Under the pieces are notes generated by a model. It saw only the letters and a list, made by a program, of their open reading frames with translations. It made no database searches and was not told the origin of the DNA. A stretch of DNA of 36,127 nt, taken from a virus. The position numbers were made by a program, and so were the translations under genes. Location of the stretch: positions 1 to 36,127 of the IMG/VR virus record IMGVR_UViG_3300044608_000900, one strand, 5' to 3'. Positions within the stretch are counted from its first letter, which is position 1, and each line of letters begins with the position of its first letter. Positions 1 through 8,079 of the stretch are shown one piece after another.

Positions 1-9
1 AGGCACTTT

Positions 10-17
10 TATTTATT
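10..17 (-). promoter_or_regulatory. Candidate T4-type late promoter box (minus strand)
   Basis: Read on the minus strand this is AATAAATA, one base from the T4 late consensus TATAAATA. It lies just after the gp48 stop codon and points out of the window, so it could start the next minus-strand late gene. Only the motif supports it, and the DNA is AT-rich, so chance occurrence is possible. Confidence 0.35.
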
Positions 18-34
18 GATTGAATTAAAATGAA

Positions 35-1576
35 TTAGTACCCTACATCGTCTTGTTTTACTGAACTAAAATTATCCAATCTAAGATTACCTGTAAATTT
101 ATCAGAAACATCTTCTTGATAATCACTTTCATATACAGGTTCAATTTCTTGGAAGTTTAAAGTCATTTGTACCGATACTGGTTGTCCTTTATCATACGCA
201 GCCCATTGACCGTCAGGAGCATAAACTACACTCATATTAACAAGAGCACAAATCTTAAATTTATTTAATCCAGATATTTCTTCATTCCCTGTTTTGTATG
301 AAAGTTTAAAAACATTTGGAGTTCCAAGAAAAAGAGAAGCAGCACCAGCACCAGACTGTGAGTTTAATTTTCTTGGGGCACTTCCCTGTTTAAACATACG
401 AATAATTCTTTTTACATTTGTTGCTTCACTGGCACTTCTTGGACTCATACGCCAAGTGAAACCAAATTGACGAAGTGTTGGACCTTGGAATAATAATTCA
501 AGGTTTGAGTTTGGGACAATTCCATAACCTCTTGCTAAAATAGTTTCTGCTGGAAGTTCAAATCCAGCATTTTTTAATAATAATGAAGTTATTGCTGCTT
601 TGGTTTGTTGATTTTGTAATAATGCATTTAAATCAGTACCAGTTCCTGCTGCACTTCCTATTGCTGCTATCTGATAGATACTTTGACTAGGCAAATTGAC
701 ACCAAACTTTGCCTGGACCGCAGTTGCCAAAGCTGCAATTGCTGCTTGTGTGATTCCTGTTTGCATTTGGTTAGAACTAACTTTACCAGCAACTGCTGCT
801 GTAAGATTATTCATTGAGTCATCTCCCCAACCTATAGCATTATTATCTTGAATGCCAGAAGGAATTGGTAAAACTGTAGTTGCAATTGGTTTTTTTAAAG
901 CACTGTTTCTTTGTAATCCTTTTATCAAAACTGATGAGAAATCAAAGTTTGGATTTGTAAAAAGGTCTCCAGATGGTGGTTGATAACGATACATTGTAAT
1001 TTGTAATGTATCTTGTTGATTTTTTAAAATATCAATTGGGTATAGTAATAGACCACTATCTTTAAAAATTTTGTCTTCGTTGTTGCTATCAAAATTAAGA
1101 TTAGCAGTATCATTAAGATTTATTGACCCTGGTGTTGCTGCTAATATACCACCTACTCCTGGCACTGCCGTTGCTATTCCTGGATTTGTTCCTGGAAAAC
1201 TATTGTTTACTCCTGCTGGACTATTTTGATTTGCTGGTCTTGCGGTAGCATTAACTACGTTTCCACCAGCAGCACCTCCTTTTGCTTGATATGCCGCATA
1301 TACCTTTCTTCGCATATCTTCCGATAACTGTTGCGCCAGTGCTGTTGGTTTGTTTGGATCCCCATCTGTAAATAAATTCGGGTCTTTTAATGCATCATTA
1401 TACCAACTACCGTTTTTATAAAATATTGCATTTCCTGATACTGCGTCATAACCAAGTATATTTTTTTCTTTTAATTCGTAGTCACCATTTGTTGGATCGT
1501 ATCTAATTCCAAGTTCAAGGCCCAAAGGTCCAACAGATGAACGATAATAATTATCTTTTAATACTTCATATGCCAT
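35..1576 (-). CDS. 48: Baseplate tail tube cap protein (T4 gp48-like)
   Basis: This 513-aa protein probably caps the top of the baseplate, where the tail tube starts to polymerise. The C-terminal third matches my memory of T4 gp48: a 'FGFTWRMSPRS' segment (T4 has FTWDLTPRS), a following helix rich in Ile/Phe, 'VNMSVVYAPDGQW', and a final 'SVQMTLNFQEIEPVY' strand. T4 gp48 is 364 aa. The extra length is mainly a Gly/Asn/Ala-rich low-complexity stretch around residues 95-150 and an insert near 250-340. The start ATG directly abuts the TAG of the upstream gene, implying translational coupling in a minus-strand operon with the 165-aa protein and gp4. It sits opposite gp54, its functional partner in T4. 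Family assignment is by recalled motifs, not a search. Confidence 0.8.
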   Translation of the reverse strand: MAYEVLKDNYYRSSVGPLGLELGIRYDPTNGDYELKEKNILGYDAVSGNAIFYKNGSWYNDALKDPNLFTDGDPNKPTALAQQLSEDMRRKVYAAYQAKGGAAGGNVVNATARPANQNSPAGVNNSFPGTNPGIATAVPGVGGILAATPGSINLNDTANLNFDSNNEDKIFKDSGLLLYPIDILKNQQDTLQITMYRYQPPSGDLFTNPNFDFSSVLIKGLQRNSALKKPIATTVLPIPSGIQDNNAIGWGDDSMNNLTAAVAGKVSSNQMQTGITQAAIAALATAVQAKFGVNLPSQSIYQIAAIGSAAGTGTDLNALLQNQQTKAAITSLLLKNAGFELPAETILARGYGIVPNSNLELLFQGPTLRQFGFTWRMSPRSASEATNVKRIIRMFKQGSAPRKLNSQSGAGAASLFLGTPNVFKLSYKTGNEEISGLNKFKICALVNMSVVYAPDGQWAAYDKGQPVSVQMTLNFQEIEPVYESDYQEDVSDKFTGNLRLDNFSSVKQDDVGY

Positions 1577-2074
1577 CTATGGTGCGTCCCAAACTTTGGT
1601 TTTAAATACTGGTTGACCTCTTTTATCAACAAATTTCTCTGTTGGAAGCAACGATACTTCTCTCCATTCTTTTTCAGGCACTTTAAAGAATTCAGTCATC
1701 ACTCCAGAGAAGAGGTATTTATGTAAAGTTTTCTTGGGTGCATTTATAATTCCTTCTTTATTTAGAAAGGATTGTGCGACACCTCCACGATACTGTGGAT
1801 TAAGATAGTGTAGATTTGCTCCAAGAAACCAACCTTCTGCAAAACTAATTTCTATAATGTAAGATAGAGGATGTTTATCCCAGTATTCATATTTCTGTGG
1901 ATACTTTGCAGAATACAAAAAGAAAACTAAATCTCCTGGTTTTATAAATCCAGTATCTGCTTCATTAATATCTCTTTTTTGTTGATTTCTCAATTCATTC
2001 ATTAGTGAATTGGTCCACCAATCACTACTGCGATATTTGTTGCCTGCTTGCTTTCTGATGTCGTCTGCTATCAT
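1577..2074 (-). CDS. Conserved T4-like marine phage protein of unknown function (possible virion protein)
   Basis: This 165-aa protein has no function I can assign. It contains a beta-rich core, 'GDLVFFLYSAKYPQKYEYWD' followed by 'HPLSYIIEI' and 'FLGANLHYLNPQYRG', that I associate with a protein conserved in marine T4-like phages next to gp4, gp53 and gp48. Its position could suggest gp53 (baseplate wedge), but the sequence does not resemble the T4 gp53 I remember and lacks a LysM-like tail. It overlaps the stop of gp4 by four bases (ATGA) and its own stop abuts the gp48 start, so it is co-translated with baseplate and head-completion genes. No signal peptide or membrane segment is visible. 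A virion or assembly role is inferred from context only. Confidence 0.55.
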   Translation of the reverse strand: MIADDIRKQAGNKYRSSDWWTNSLMNELRNQQKRDINEADTGFIKPGDLVFFLYSAKYPQKYEYWDKHPLSYIIEISFAEGWFLGANLHYLNPQYRGGVAQSFLNKEGIINAPKKTLHKYLFSGVMTEFFKVPEKEWREVSLLPTEKFVDKRGQPVFKTKVWDAP

Positions 2075-2538
2075 TTGACTGGAATTCCCAATTCTTTTTC
2101 TGTGAATATTTTAAATTCATAATTTCTATCAGCACACCAATTTCTTGCTGCTTCCCATTTTGCCTGATTGACTACCCACATTTTAACTGAATACACCCAA
2201 GACTTTGTTCTTCTTTTTGGATTTGTTTCAGGCATTTTTAAATCTTTTTGTGGTTTGATTTCAACAACAAGAGTTCGATTGTTTCCGTCTTTATCTTTAT
2301 ACTTCACAAAAAAGTCTGGAAAATATCTGTGAACTTTATTGTCAATTGGTGAACGATAAGCAATACAAAATTCTTCACTTTTCCAAGAGTTCACACTTTC
2401 AGTCAAATCACAATATTGCATAAACTTTAATTCATATGAAGACCTATAAACAATATTTGATGGGTCTCCACCATACTTTTGTGGATTGTGGGGTCTATAT
2501 TTTCCCTGTCTATATTTACTATCTTCGTTACGAGGCAT
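2071..2538 (-). CDS. 4: Head completion protein (T4 gp4-like)
   Basis: This protein acts at the end of capsid assembly, preparing filled heads for joining to tails. The signature is strong: 'NPQKYGGDPSNIVYRSSYEL' near the N-terminus, 'SEEFCIAYRSP', 'HRYFPDFFVKYKD', then 'LVVEIKPQKD'. The order E...D...ExK resembles a PD-(D/E)XK nuclease core, with 'PDFF' and 'VEIKP' as the likely catalytic strands. I place the start at the ATG giving MPRNEDSKY. The frame is open to 2553, but the longer start uses a further ATG lying only about 8 bases from a TATAAATA box and would probably be upstream of the transcription start. The gene leads a minus-strand operon with two overlapping genes behind it. Length (155 aa) fits the family. 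Confidence 0.85.
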   Translation of the reverse strand: MPRNEDSKYRQGKYRPHNPQKYGGDPSNIVYRSSYELKFMQYCDLTESVNSWKSEEFCIAYRSPIDNKVHRYFPDFFVKYKDKDGNNRTLVVEIKPQKDLKMPETNPKRRTKSWVYSVKMWVVNQAKWEAARNWCADRNYEFKIFTEKELGIPVK

Positions 2539-2544
2539 ACATAT

Positions 2545-2552
2545 TATAAACA
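2545..2552 (+). promoter_or_regulatory. Candidate late promoter box for the gp54 operon
   Basis: TATAAACA is one base from the T4 late consensus TATAAATA and lies 18 bases before the gp54-like ATG. It forms a divergent pair with the box at 2561-2568 on the other strand. The inferred leader would be only about ten bases, with no Shine-Dalgarno sequence. Confidence 0.4.
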
Positions 2553-2560
2553 CTTAAAAA

Positions 2561-2568
2561 TATTTATA
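2561..2568 (-). promoter_or_regulatory. Late promoter box TATAAATA for the gp4 operon
   Basis: Read on the minus strand this is an exact TATAAATA, the T4 late promoter core. It sits 23 bases before the chosen gp4 ATG at 2538. It favours that start over the upstream ATG at 2553, which would fall before the expected transcription start. Confidence 0.55.
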
Positions 2569-2569
2569 G

Positions 2570-3328
2570 ATGGCTGCTCCAGATAGAGGGTCTCCGCGTA
2601 TAGGACCATTTTACCTTAAGATGACGGAAGGTGCTCCAACAAATGGAATGCCCTCAGCAAGAGATATTTTTGGTAATTTATCTCTTACTAGTCAATTTAA
2701 AGTATCATTACATTTAACAAATGTTGATGCTGGTGGAAGTGGATTGATGAGTTGGTTGCGTAATTCGAATGTTATTACTGCAAATCAAACAAAAAATTAT
2801 GTCTATGATTTTTATTGTGCGGAAGCAGTTATTCCTGGAGTTCAGTTTGATGTAACGGAAGAAATGGGAAGTCGTCAGGGAACGATTGAAAGATTTCCAA
2901 CGAGAAGAATTTTTCCAGAATTTACGATGACTTTTTATGTTGATAATGAATATAATTTAATTCGTCTTTTTGAAGAATGGATGAATTATATCAATCCGTT
3001 ATATGCTGGGACTGGTCTATTGCCACCAAGTCCAAGAGGACAGGGAGATGGTCCTGGAAAAGAAAAGACAGATTTCTTTCGTTTTAGATACCCAGATGAC
3101 TATAAGAGAATTATATCACTTACAAAGTTTGAGAGAAATTTTGATAGTTCAAACCCAAATAATGTAAAATTCCCACCACATTTAACTTATAGAATGATTG
3201 AAGCATTCCCAACAAATATCACTGCGATGCCTTTAACTTATGAGGGAAGTCAAATTGTAAAAACAACAGTCACTTTCCAGTATACAAGATATGTAATGGA
3301 AAAGAATTACGGTACATTAGACAAATAA
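2570..3328 (+). CDS. 54: Baseplate tail tube initiator (T4 gp54-like)
   Basis: Probably the protein on the baseplate hub from which the tail tube polymerises. It has the tail-tube fold pattern: 'FYCAEAVIPGVQFDVTEE', then 'GTIERFPTRRIFPEFTMTF' and 'DNEYNLIRLFEEWMNYINP'. These align by eye with the corresponding T4 gp54 segments (MPENRLSYETD, GRELDPLVISFRMDSEACNYRAMQDWV). The end, 'AFPTNITAMPLTYEGSQIVK' followed by 'TTVTFQYTRYVM', parallels the T4 gp54 tail (CIPISVSAPELSYDGD, FDVTFAYRVM). It is 252 aa against 320 in T4, lacking part of the N-terminal helical region. It could be confused with a gp19 tube protein, but the length and the C-terminal match favour gp54. The true start might be a later ATG (residue 18 or 27), since none has a clear ribosome site. 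Confidence 0.75.
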   Translation: MAAPDRGSPRIGPFYLKMTEGAPTNGMPSARDIFGNLSLTSQFKVSLHLTNVDAGGSGLMSWLRNSNVITANQTKNYVYDFYCAEAVIPGVQFDVTEEMGSRQGTIERFPTRRIFPEFTMTFYVDNEYNLIRLFEEWMNYINPLYAGTGLLPPSPRGQGDGPGKEKTDFFRFRYPDDYKRIISLTKFERNFDSSNPNNVKFPPHLTYRMIEAFPTNITAMPLTYEGSQIVKTTVTFQYTRYVMEKNYGTLDK

Positions 3329-3331
3329 ATA
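3324..3331 (+). promoter_or_regulatory. Candidate late promoter box before gp26
   Basis: AATAAATA overlaps the gp54 stop codon and lies 21 bases before the gp26 ATG. It is one base from TATAAATA. The same arrangement, a box built over the preceding gene's stop codon, recurs at 13178 and 32263. Confidence 0.4.
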
Positions 3332-3352
3332 ATTTTAATGATAGTATAAATT

Positions 3353-4081
3353 ATGCCATTACCTAAGATTTCTACACCAACGTATGATTTGGTTTTACCA
3401 TCAACTGGAAAAACAATTAAATACAGACCATTTCTAGTCAAAGAAGAAAAGATATTAATTCTTGCTCTTGAAAGTCAAAGCACAAAAGAAATTACAAATG
3501 CAATCAAGCAAGTATTAAAAGATTGCATTTTAACAAAAGGAATTAAAGTAGAAGAACTACCCACTTTTGATATTGAATATATTTTCTTAAATGTTCGTGG
3601 TAAGTCAGTTGGAGAAAGTCTTGACTTGATTATAACTTGTGGTGATGATGGAGAAACACAAGTTCCAGTTACAGTGTTTATCGACCAAATTGAAGTTCAA
3701 AAAGACCCAGAACATAGCACAGATATTCATCTTGATTCTGATTTGGTTTTGAGAATGAAGTATCCTTCATTAGACCAGTTCATTAAAACTAATTTTGACT
3801 TTAGTGCAGAACAAAGTTCATCAAGTATTGAAAGGTCTTTTGATGTAATCACTTCTTGTATTGATGTTATTTTTAACGCAGAGGAAAGTTGGTCTGCTGC
3901 GGACTCTACTAAAAAAGAATTGACTGATTGGATTGAAACCTTAAACTCAAATCAATTTAAGGAAATTGAGAAGTTCTTTGATACGATGCCTAGACTTTCT
4001 CATACCGTAAAAGTTACAAATCCAAAAACTAAAATTGAAAGTGAAGTTACGTTGGAGGGATTGACATCTTTTTTCGGTTAA
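3353..4081 (+). CDS. 26: Baseplate hub assembly protein (T4 gp26-like)
   Basis: A 242-aa member of the T4 base-plate protein family (gp26). The N-terminus 'MPLPKISTPTYDLVLPSTGK' followed by 'KYRPFLVKEEKILILALES' is the typical opening in cyanophages. Further conserved segments are 'DIEYIFLNVRGKSVGE', 'MKYPSLDQFI' and the C-terminal 'HTVKVTNPKTKIESEVTLEG', which ends at 'LTSFFG'. T4 gp26 acts in hub assembly, and its place directly before the tape-measure-like gene recalls tail-assembly chaperones in other tailed phages. The TAA stop is two bases before the next small ORF, so translation is probably coupled. Assignment rests on recalled family motifs. Confidence 0.8.
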   Translation: MPLPKISTPTYDLVLPSTGKTIKYRPFLVKEEKILILALESQSTKEITNAIKQVLKDCILTKGIKVEELPTFDIEYIFLNVRGKSVGESLDLIITCGDDGETQVPVTVFIDQIEVQKDPEHSTDIHLDSDLVLRMKYPSLDQFIKTNFDFSAEQSSSSIERSFDVITSCIDVIFNAEESWSAADSTKKELTDWIETLNSNQFKEIEKFFDTMPRLSHTVKVTNPKTKIESEVTLEGLTSFFG

Positions 4082-4083
4082 GT

Positions 4084-4263
4084 ATGGCTCATATGGAACT
4101 AGAGTCATATTTTAGAATTAATTTTGCCTTGATGCAGTTCCATAAATATTCATTAACTGAGATTGAAAATATGATGCCCTGGGAAAGGGACATCTACTTA
4201 GCACTTTTACAGCAACATATTGAAGAAGAAAAATTAAAACAGCAGCAACAACAAAATGGTTAG
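4084..4263 (+). CDS. Small tail-assembly protein (59 aa) before the tape-measure-like gene
   Basis: A 59-aa ORF beginning MAHMELESYF two bases after the gp26 stop and overlapping the next gene by eight bases (ATGGTTAG). It carries 'NFALMQFHKYSLTEIENM' followed by 'MPWERDIYLALL', a motif I associate with a small protein conserved after gp26 in marine T4-like phages. It ends in a charged, Gln-rich tail, 'EEEKLKQQQQQNG'. Its position between gp26 and the tape-measure-like gene parallels the small second chaperone (gpT-like) of other tailed phages and baseplate hub assembly factors such as gp51, but neither identity can be proved here. The tight packing and conserved motif make it a real gene despite its size. 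Confidence 0.75.
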   Translation: MAHMELESYFRINFALMQFHKYSLTEIENMMPWERDIYLALLQQHIEEEKLKQQQQQNG

Positions 4264-5995
4264 TTCTGTTCTTAGTCCAGAAAAAGTAATAGGAAGACAG
4301 AATACAAATAAAGTAGCAGCACAGAACTTTATTTCAGGTGGTTCTATACTTGGTGCTTCTGTTGTGAATGGTGCTGCAAATAAAATTGTAGGTTTTCAAA
4401 GAGCAGGAGTTCAACCAGCAGCTCCAGTAGTTAATAATATTGTAAGCACAATAACCACAAATATTAATAATAATGTAACGAATGTAATTAACAAAACTCT
4501 TCAGGGATTTTCTGCTGATTATCAAAGACGATTGAAACAAGTAGATGATGCAAAACCAATTGGTATTCTTGGTAAGTTTTTAAATTTTTATAAGACTGCT
4601 TTAGGTTTTATAAACTTTTTTGGTAATAAAAAAAATATTAATAAAGTAAGAGATAATTTAGAGGTACTTAAAAAATCATTTACTGAAAGTTTTGAGGTTG
4701 CAAAATTAATTCGTCAAGTTATAATCAAAATTGTAAAACAATTATCTAATCTTCCTGTTGCTTCACCTTCTGGTGGTGGAGGATTAAATCTCGATGTTGA
4801 TATTCCTGGTGGTGGATTGAGGAAATCTGCACCAAGAGGACTTCAGAGAATGATGGGTGGAAAAGGCAAAATGCTTGCTCTTGGTGCTGGTGCATTAGGA
4901 CTTGGTGCTCTTGGTGCTGGTGCGGTAAATGCACTCTCTGATAGTCCACAAGACCAAGCACAAGCAGCACAGACATCCCCAGAAATTCCTGGGGATGTTG
5001 TTGATAAGTTTTCTTCAATTGTTGATAGATTTGCAAATGCAATCAGTGCGATGTTTAAAACGCAAAAAGATAAACCAAAAGGATCTCCTGGTGGTGGAGG
5101 AGGTGGATCGAGAAGTCCTGGTGGTCCTAGTCCTGGTGGTCCTAGTCCAAATCCAAATTTAATGGGAGGACCTGGAATAGAAGGATTGGCATCTTTTGTT
5201 GCAGGTGCAGAAACTGGGGGAAGATTTGATGCTTATAATGCTGACTTAGGTAAAGGAGACCCCAAAATATTGGATACGAATATAAGTAATCTTAGATCTT
5301 ATATTTCAAAATACCCCAATAGTTCTGGTGCAGTTGGAGCATATCAATTTATGCCAGAAACAGCAGAGGGTTTGGCAAAACAAATGGGAATTGATCCAAC
5401 TAAAACAAAATTTACACCAGAAGTACAAAAACAATTACATTTGTTCCATTTAAATCAACTTGGATATGGAAAGTATGTGAAAGGTGAAATGTCAAAAGAA
5501 GATTTTGGTGCAGCAATTGCACAACAATATAGAGCAGTTCCAAACCCAAGAACAGGTTATACTTGGAATGATAGTGCGGCAGTTAGAAATAAGGCTCAAG
5601 TTACTAATGAGCAATATTTGAGAGCATTGGAACAATCTAAACAAGGAGCAGTTTCTGGAGCACCACCAGCACCAGTATTACCATCACCAACACCAAAACC
5701 TGGAGTGGGTGGTCCAGATTTGCCAGATTTGATGCTTTCACCGCAGAAAAGAGAAGAATTGAAACTTTCTGCCACAACTGTTTCTCAACCACCACCATCA
5801 CAACAGCAACAACAACCTATTATAATGCCGATTAATTTGGGTGGTGGAGGACAACAACAATCAGGAGGAGGTGGAATGAGTGGTCCTCCACCTTCACAAG
5901 GGAGTGGACCATCAGTTCCATTTTTACCAGCAGGAAATCCTGATAATTTCTTGGTTCTTTATTCTAGAATGGTTTATAATATCGTTGACGGATAA
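4256..5995 (+). CDS. Tape-measure/hub-like protein with lytic transglycosylase-like domain
   Basis: A 579-aa protein, close to the T4 gp29 length (590 aa). The N-terminal ~170 residues are helical and Asn/Val-rich ('NNIVSTITTNINNNVTNVIN'), followed by a Gly/Ala-rich, possibly membrane-active segment near 205-230 and a Gly/Pro/Ser linker to about 305. Residues ~310-460 look like an SLT-type muramidase: 'FVAGAETGGRFDAYNADLG' holds the likely catalytic Glu at residue 319, and 'GAVGAYQFMPETAEGLAKQM' matches the lytic transglycosylase motif GxxGxYQxMPxT. A Gln/Gly/Pro-rich tail follows, with a hydrophobic end. The gene overlaps the 59-aa ORF and shares TAATG with the next gene. The likely role is to set tail length or sit in the tail lumen and cut peptidoglycan during injection. 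The enzymatic class is inferred from motifs. Confidence 0.7.
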   Translation: MVSSVLSPEKVIGRQNTNKVAAQNFISGGSILGASVVNGAANKIVGFQRAGVQPAAPVVNNIVSTITTNINNNVTNVINKTLQGFSADYQRRLKQVDDAKPIGILGKFLNFYKTALGFINFFGNKKNINKVRDNLEVLKKSFTESFEVAKLIRQVIIKIVKQLSNLPVASPSGGGGLNLDVDIPGGGLRKSAPRGLQRMMGGKGKMLALGAGALGLGALGAGAVNALSDSPQDQAQAAQTSPEIPGDVVDKFSSIVDRFANAISAMFKTQKDKPKGSPGGGGGGSRSPGGPSPGGPSPNPNLMGGPGIEGLASFVAGAETGGRFDAYNADLGKGDPKILDTNISNLRSYISKYPNSSGAVGAYQFMPETAEGLAKQMGIDPTKTKFTPEVQKQLHLFHLNQLGYGKYVKGEMSKEDFGAAIAQQYRAVPNPRTGYTWNDSAAVRNKAQVTNEQYLRALEQSKQGAVSGAPPAPVLPSPTPKPGVGGPDLPDLMLSPQKREELKLSATTVSQPPPSQQQQQPIIMPINLGGGGQQQSGGGGMSGPPPSQGSGPSVPFLPAGNPDNFLVLYSRMVYNIVDG

Positions 5996-8079
5996 TGAAA
6001 AAAACACTTTCCTCTCCTTTAGTTGCTGCAGCAAATAATATTGTTTCTCTTGGTTCAAGGTCAAACTCTTTATCAAAGTTTCAACGTGAATATATTAATT
6101 TTGGTAAATTTTTAGAAGTAGAAAAAAGGTCATTAGAAAAATTAAAACTACCAGACAAGAAGAAAATAAAAGCACTTGCAAGTTTAAATATTGCAAGTAA
6201 TTTTGGAAAACCAGGAAATCTATTAGGTTCTTTGTTTAGTGGAGCATTAGACCTTGGTGGATTTGTTGGTAATATGTTTCCTGGAAGAGGGAAGATTGGA
6301 AAACCACAAAGACCATCAAATATAAAACCACCAAAACCAACACTTAGAGGACCAAAATTAAAATTGGGTGGTATGAGGGCAGTTGGTGTTGGTAATGCAC
6401 TATTTGCTGGACTTGATTTTGCGACTGGTCTTGCAGAAGGTGAAAGTGTAGGAAAAGCAGCAGCAGGAACAAGTGGAGCACTTGCTGGTGGATTGCTTGG
6501 TGGAGCAATCGGTCAAGCACTCATTCCTATTCCAGGACTTGGTTTTGTTGTTGGAAATATAGCTGGTAGTTTTCTTGGTGGATTTGCTGCAGATAGACTT
6601 TATGAAGGTGGAAGTTCTCTTAAACAAAAACTTGCCAAAAGATTAAAAGGACAAGAAGAAAAACAAAAAGCACTTACTAGTGATTCTGGTTCTCTTTCTG
6701 ATTCTATATCTAAATTCGACAAATCGGTTGGAAAATTTGAAGAATTTATTTATAAATCATTTGCTTCAGTTGTGAATGCTGCATCATCTGCTGCTGGTTC
6801 TGATGAAATGATGTTGGATTATGGTTTAGATCCAGATTCAGTTCCAGATGCTCCTGAAATTTCAGGAGAACTTCCAGATATGACTGCCGAAGGTGGTCAA
6901 ATGCCCAGCAAATATACTTCATCTCCTTATGGTTGGAGATGGGGAAGAATTCATAGTGGTGTTGATTATGCTATTACGGAAGGAACCCCAGTAAGTGTGA
7001 TTCAACCAGGTCAAGTAACCTACGCACAATTTAATGATGGTGGGTATGGATATGCCGTACAAGTTGCTCATCCTGGTGGTTCTAGTAGTTTTTATGGGCA
7101 TCTAAGTAAAATATTAGTCAAAGAAGGACAACAAATAGAACCTGGAACTGTAATTGGAAATGTCGGAAGTACTGGACGTTCTACTGGACCACACGTTCAT
7201 TTTGAAGTTAGACAAGGAAGCAAAAGATTAGAAATACCTACAAGTGAAGGAGATAAGTATTTTAGATTTGGTGGAAATGTAAAAGTCAAACCAAAGGCAG
7301 GAGTTTCGGGAGCAGGTTCTAATCCTTTTGTTTTAGAATTACACGCAGACCCAAATGCAAAAGGACAAAAAACAGGATTAATCCCAAGCAATACTAGTCC
7401 AGATACTGCTGTTTCTCAAGCACTTATTTCTAGTTTTGGGACTTATGGTAAAAATTTTAGAGGAGGATTGGGTGTTACAAATCGAGGTGGAAATATTTTA
7501 GAATCAGATATGGCATTAGGTGCTGAAGCAAATGCAAAAAGAATAGTTGAAGCAATGATGAAAGATCCTAAACGAGCATATCATATTTTTGCAGGACACG
7601 CTGATGTAACAAAAGGTGAAACTGGTGCTTCTGGAGAAAAAGAATATAATTTGAAAACTGCGGAATTGGTAGAAAAATTAGCAAAGGCACAAGGATTAAA
7701 TGTAATGTATCACAAATCTATTATTGCAAATGAAGCAAGTGATCCAAATTCAAATCTCTCCAGAATTAAAGCAATAATGGATGCTTCGAAGAAACCTGGA
7801 ATAGGTGGACCAGAAGCAGACCCAAAAATGCTTGAGATGTATAAACAAGGGTTAATAAATCAAATGAGTAATTATCCATCATATAATCAACCAGGTGGTG
7901 GTGCTTCTGTGATTATGCCTATAATGATGGGTGGAGGTGGTGGAGGACAAAAACCAGTCTTCATTCCTGTTGGAGGAGGTGGAGGTGGTGGAACTGTGAT
8001 TATGCCTGGACCAACTGAAGGTCAAGTGGTAAATAGTCTTATGAAAACAATGTTACTCACCAATCTTTCCGCAACGTAA
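5995..8079 (+). CDS. Tape-measure/tail-lysin-like protein with M23 (LytM) peptidase domain
   Basis: A 694-aa structural protein with a peptidoglycan endopeptidase domain. The N-terminal ~120 residues are basic and helical; residues ~125-205 hold Gly/Ala zipper segments that could insert in a membrane. Residues ~300-415 are a clear M23 peptidase: 'GWRWGRIHSGVDYAI' gives His320 and Asp324 of the HxxxD zinc motif, 'SFYGHLS' follows, and 'STGPHVHFEVRQG' gives the HxH motif at His400/His402, so the zinc site looks intact. Residues ~440-600 form a second domain ('FVLELHADPNAKGQKTGLIP', 'AYHIFAGHADVTKGE', 'GLNVMYHKS') that may be another hydrolase, perhaps amidase-like. The end is very Gly-rich ('MGGGGGG'). 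TAATG junctions on both sides show coupling with the previous gene and with gp27. Confidence 0.75.
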   Translation: MKKTLSSPLVAAANNIVSLGSRSNSLSKFQREYINFGKFLEVEKRSLEKLKLPDKKKIKALASLNIASNFGKPGNLLGSLFSGALDLGGFVGNMFPGRGKIGKPQRPSNIKPPKPTLRGPKLKLGGMRAVGVGNALFAGLDFATGLAEGESVGKAAAGTSGALAGGLLGGAIGQALIPIPGLGFVVGNIAGSFLGGFAADRLYEGGSSLKQKLAKRLKGQEEKQKALTSDSGSLSDSISKFDKSVGKFEEFIYKSFASVVNAASSAAGSDEMMLDYGLDPDSVPDAPEISGELPDMTAEGGQMPSKYTSSPYGWRWGRIHSGVDYAITEGTPVSVIQPGQVTYAQFNDGGYGYAVQVAHPGGSSSFYGHLSKILVKEGQQIEPGTVIGNVGSTGRSTGPHVHFEVRQGSKRLEIPTSEGDKYFRFGGNVKVKPKAGVSGAGSNPFVLELHADPNAKGQKTGLIPSNTSPDTAVSQALISSFGTYGKNFRGGLGVTNRGGNILESDMALGAEANAKRIVEAMMKDPKRAYHIFAGHADVTKGETGASGEKEYNLKTAELVEKLAKAQGLNVMYHKSIIANEASDPNSNLSRIKAIMDASKKPGIGGPEADPKMLEMYKQGLINQMSNYPSYNQPGGGASVIMPIMMGGGGGGQKPVFIPVGGGGGGGTVIMPGPTEGQVVNSLMKTMLLTNLSAT

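Noticed and set aside
1577-2074. Assignment of the 165-aa protein as baseplate wedge gp53
   Set aside because: The position is suggestive, but the sequence does not resemble the gp53 pattern I recall, so it is left unassigned.
4240-4263. Programmed frameshift fusing the 59-aa ORF to the tape-measure-like gene
   Set aside because: The following gene has its own ATG in an 8-base overlap, and no convincing slippery heptamer is seen. Simple translational coupling explains the arrangement.
4746-5162. Overlapping His/Gln-rich frames on both strands inside the lytic-transglycosylase-like gene
   Set aside because: They are low-complexity shadows of the Gly/Pro linker coding region. The main frame has recognisable enzyme motifs.
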